This document shows, one piece after another, positions 5,201 through 7,383 of a stretch of 7,383 bases of DNA. The translations under genes and the position numbers were made by a program. The DNA is taken from contig JAUWWP010000122.1 in NCBI GenBank assembly GCA_030616835.1, positions 1-7,383 on the forward strand, read 5' to 3'. The stretch's first letter is position 1; each line of letters opens with the position of its first letter. The DNA comes from Deltaproteobacteria bacterium. Its GTDB lineage: Bacteria > Desulfobacterota > G020345765. The notes under the pieces are model-generated. The model was not told the DNA's origin. It saw only the letters and a program-made list of their open reading frames with translations, and searched no databases.

Positions 5201-7383
5201 ATGGCCAATATTACCCCGGTAATCAAGCAGTATCTGGAGATTAAGGCTCAGCATCCCGATTCAATCCTCTTCTTCCGTCTGGGTGATTTCTACGAGATGT
5301 TCTTCGAGGATGCCCAGGTAGCCTCCAAGGCCCTGGAGATCACGCTGACTACGAGGGATAAGGGCAAGAAGGATGCGGTTCCCCTCTGCGGAGTGCCCTA
5401 CCACAAGGCCTCTTACTATATCGGTAAATTGGTGGAGCAGGGTTTTAAGGTAGCGGTCTGCGATCAGATGGAAGAGATGCAGGATACCCAAGGGATAGTC
5501 AAAAGAGAGGTAACCCGGGTTGTTACCCCGGGCTTGATAGTGGATCCGGAGGTCCTGGAGGCTAAGGATAATAACTTTCTGCTGAGCCTATCTGGAGGGG
5601 AGAGGCGCTTTGGGGTAGCATACCTGGATCTATCCACCGGCGAGTTTAAGGTAACCGAGGTGGAGGAGCTGGATACCCTGAAGGATGAGCTGGAAAGGAT
5701 CAGAGCAAAGGAGATCCTCCTGCCCAAGTCGCTGGAAGAGCAACCTTTTCTGAAAAAGATTGCACCCGGACTGGAGGGCTGCCGGATAAATTACTTGGAG
5801 GATTGGAAATTTGAATATCGAAACGGCTTTGAACTGCTTACCCGGCAGTTTAAGACCATCTCCCTCGATGGCTTTGGCTGCCAGGGTTTAAGAGAAGGGA
5901 TTGAGGCAGCCGGGGCAATCCTGAGTTATCTGAAGACCAATCAGAAGGGAGATCTGAACCATATCAACCGGATCCTTCCTTATAAGTGCCACGATTACAT
6001 GATCATCGATGAGGCTACCAAGCGGAATCTGGAGATCTTCCAGAGTCAGCATAGGGGGGAGGAAAGAGGCTCCCTCCTGGCCCTGCTCGACCAGGCGATG
6101 ACCGCAATGGGCGGGAGGAGGCTTAGAAGCTGGCTTAATTATCCCCTCCGGGAGCTAAAAGAGATTCAGCTTCGCCTGAAAGTGGTAGAGGTGCTTAAAG
6201 GAGAAGGCCAGATCCGCCGGGACCTGCAGGAACTTCTGGGCAAGGTCTATGACCTGGAGAGGCTTAACTCCAGGGTAGTGGTAGGGAGTGCCAATGCCCG
6301 GGATTTAGTTGCCCTGAAAACCTCCTTACAAATGGTTCCGGGAATAAAGGCACTTCTTAGGGGTCTTGTCACTCCCTTTCTGGAGGGGAAAATAGAAGAG
6401 CTTGATGAGCTAACTGAGATAGTGGAGCTTCTGGAAGGGGCAATTGTAGAGGCTCCTCCGTTAACCCTGCGAGAAGGGGGGTTTATCAAGGAAGGCTACG
6501 ATGCCCGGCTGGATGAGCTCAGGGCGATTCGCCGAGATGGAAAGGGCTGGATCGCTCGGCTGGAGAAGAAGGAGAGGGCAAGGACCGGGATCAGCACGCT
6601 TAAGGTAGGATTTAATAAGGTCTTCGGCTACTATCTGGAGGTTACCCGATCCAATCTACCCCGGGTTCCCCAGGACTATATCCGTAAGCAGACTCTGACC
6701 GGGGCGGAGCGCTTTGTTACCCCGGAGCTAAAGGAGTATGAGGCAAAGGTTCTGGAGGCAGAGGAGGAGATTGAGGAGCTTGAATATCAGATCTTCTGCC
6801 GTCTCCGCCAGGATGTTGCCAAAGAGGCCTCACGGATTCAGCAAACCGCCGATCTTCTGGCCCAGATTGATGTCCTCGCTGCTTTGGCCGAGGTTGCCAG
6901 CAGCAATAACTATGTCAGGCCGGAAGTGGAGGAGGGTGAGGAGGTCAGGATCGAGGAAGGTCGGCATCCAGTTCTGGAGAGGTTAAGGAAGCTGGAGAGA
7001 TTCGTTCCCAACGATATTACTCTGAACTGCACCGACAGTAAGCTCTTGATAATTACCGGCCCCAATATGGCCGGCAAATCTACCATAATCAGACAGACTG
7101 CATTAATTGTTCTGATGGCTCAGATCGGCAGCTTCGTCCCGGCAAAAGCGGCAAAGATCGGCCTGGTTGACCGGATCTTCACCCGGGTGGGGGCCTCTGA
7201 TGATCTGAGCCGGGGCCAGAGCACTTTTTTGGTAGAGATGAACGAGGCGGCTAATATCCTCCATCATGCTACCAGGAATAGCCTGATTATCCTGGATGAG
7301 ATCGGTCGGGGAACCAGTACCTTCGATGGAATCAGCATCGCCTGGGCAGTGGCGGAATTCATTCATGATCGGATCGGGGCAAA
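5201..7383 (+). CDS. mutS: DNA mismatch repair ATPase MutS (5' part, cut by window end)
   Basis: The first 727 codons of mutS, open to the window edge; full MutS is usually about 850-880 residues, so the end of the ATPase and the C-terminal dimerisation region lie outside. MutS binds mismatched base pairs and starts repair with MutL. The mismatch-reading Phe-x-Glu is at F30-Y31-E32 in LGDFYEMFFE. The connector, lever (MTAMGGRRLRSWLNYPL) and clamp (KVGFNKVFGYYLEVT) regions follow, then the ABC-type ATPase with Walker A GPNMAGKST (620-628), the STFLVEMNE segment (674-682) and Walker B LIILDEIGRGTSTFDG (D699, E700). All key residues are intact, so this is the repair MutS1 type rather than MutS2. 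The ATG follows a modest TAGGG site 11 nt upstream. It is transcribed away from the lipoprotein gene. Confidence 0.98.
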   Translation, partial: MANITPVIKQYLEIKAQHPDSILFFRLGDFYEMFFEDAQVASKALEITLTTRDKGKKDAVPLCGVPYHKASYYIGKLVEQGFKVAVCDQMEEMQDTQGIVKREVTRVVTPGLIVDPEVLEAKDNNFLLSLSGGERRFGVAYLDLSTGEFKVTEVEELDTLKDELERIRAKEILLPKSLEEQPFLKKIAPGLEGCRINYLEDWKFEYRNGFELLTRQFKTISLDGFGCQGLREGIEAAGAILSYLKTNQKGDLNHINRILPYKCHDYMIIDEATKRNLEIFQSQHRGEERGSLLALLDQAMTAMGGRRLRSWLNYPLRELKEIQLRLKVVEVLKGEGQIRRDLQELLGKVYDLERLNSRVVVGSANARDLVALKTSLQMVPGIKALLRGLVTPFLEGKIEELDELTEIVELLEGAIVEAPPLTLREGGFIKEGYDARLDELRAIRRDGKGWIARLEKKERARTGISTLKVGFNKVFGYYLEVTRSNLPRVPQDYIRKQTLTGAERFVTPELKEYEAKVLEAEEEIEELEYQIFCRLRQDVAKEASRIQQTADLLAQIDVLAALAEVASSNNYVRPEVEEGEEVRIEEGRHPVLERLRKLERFVPNDITLNCTDSKLLIITGPNMAGKSTIIRQTALIVLMAQIGSFVPAKAAKIGLVDRIFTRVGASDDLSRGQSTFLVEMNEAANILHHATRNSLIILDEIGRGTSTFDGISIAWAVAEFIHDRIGA

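Noticed and set aside
5464..5727. Minus-strand open frames inside mutS (here and at 6247-6489 and 7103-7366)
   Set aside because: They overlap an unmistakable mutS reading frame whose motifs run through all of them; Ser/Arg-rich content is typical of antisense shadows.

Overview
The window (about 7.4 kb) looks like chromosomal DNA of a Gram-negative bacterium. The main pointer is a gene pair resembling LapA and LapB, which in well-studied bacteria control lipopolysaccharide synthesis; a probable lipoprotein with a signal peptide agrees with it. The species cannot be named from this stretch. An IHF-beta-like gene, a HIT gene and lapA-lapB in one run recall the ihfB-lapA-lapB neighbourhood of proteobacteria, but an uncultured lineage with a similar arrangement is equally possible.

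Left part (1-2668, + strand): a probable terminator of an upstream gene (42-73), then ihfB (TTG start with a near-perfect Shine-Dalgarno), a HIT-family nucleotide-binding protein, lapA and lapB. The last three are packed 10 and 4 bp apart and look like one operon. The gap between ihfB and the HIT gene is almost filled by a 98-bp element (503-600) with perfect 12-bp terminal inverted repeats, two internal hairpins and a CTTA direct repeat on each side. It reads either as a miniature mobile element or as a branched structured RNA.

Middle part (2741-3456, + strand): two overlapping genes (ATGA overlap), a small protein of unknown function followed by a retropepsin-like aspartic protease. This two-gene module is unrelated to the operon before it and is a good candidate for an undescribed functional pair.

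Right-middle part (3523-5111, - strand): two exported or membrane-anchored proteins. One is a short coiled-coil protein with a signal peptide, a second membrane helix and three identical 21-bp repeats that encode heptads; it has a consensus-like sigma-70 promoter of its own. The other is a probable lipoprotein with a long acidic linker and a C-terminal cohesin-like beta-sandwich domain.

Right end (5201-7383, + strand): the first 727 codons of mutS, the mismatch-recognition ATPase, cut by the window edge and intact as far as it goes. It is divergent from the lipoprotein gene. No tRNA, rRNA, CRISPR array, transposase or integrase gene was seen.
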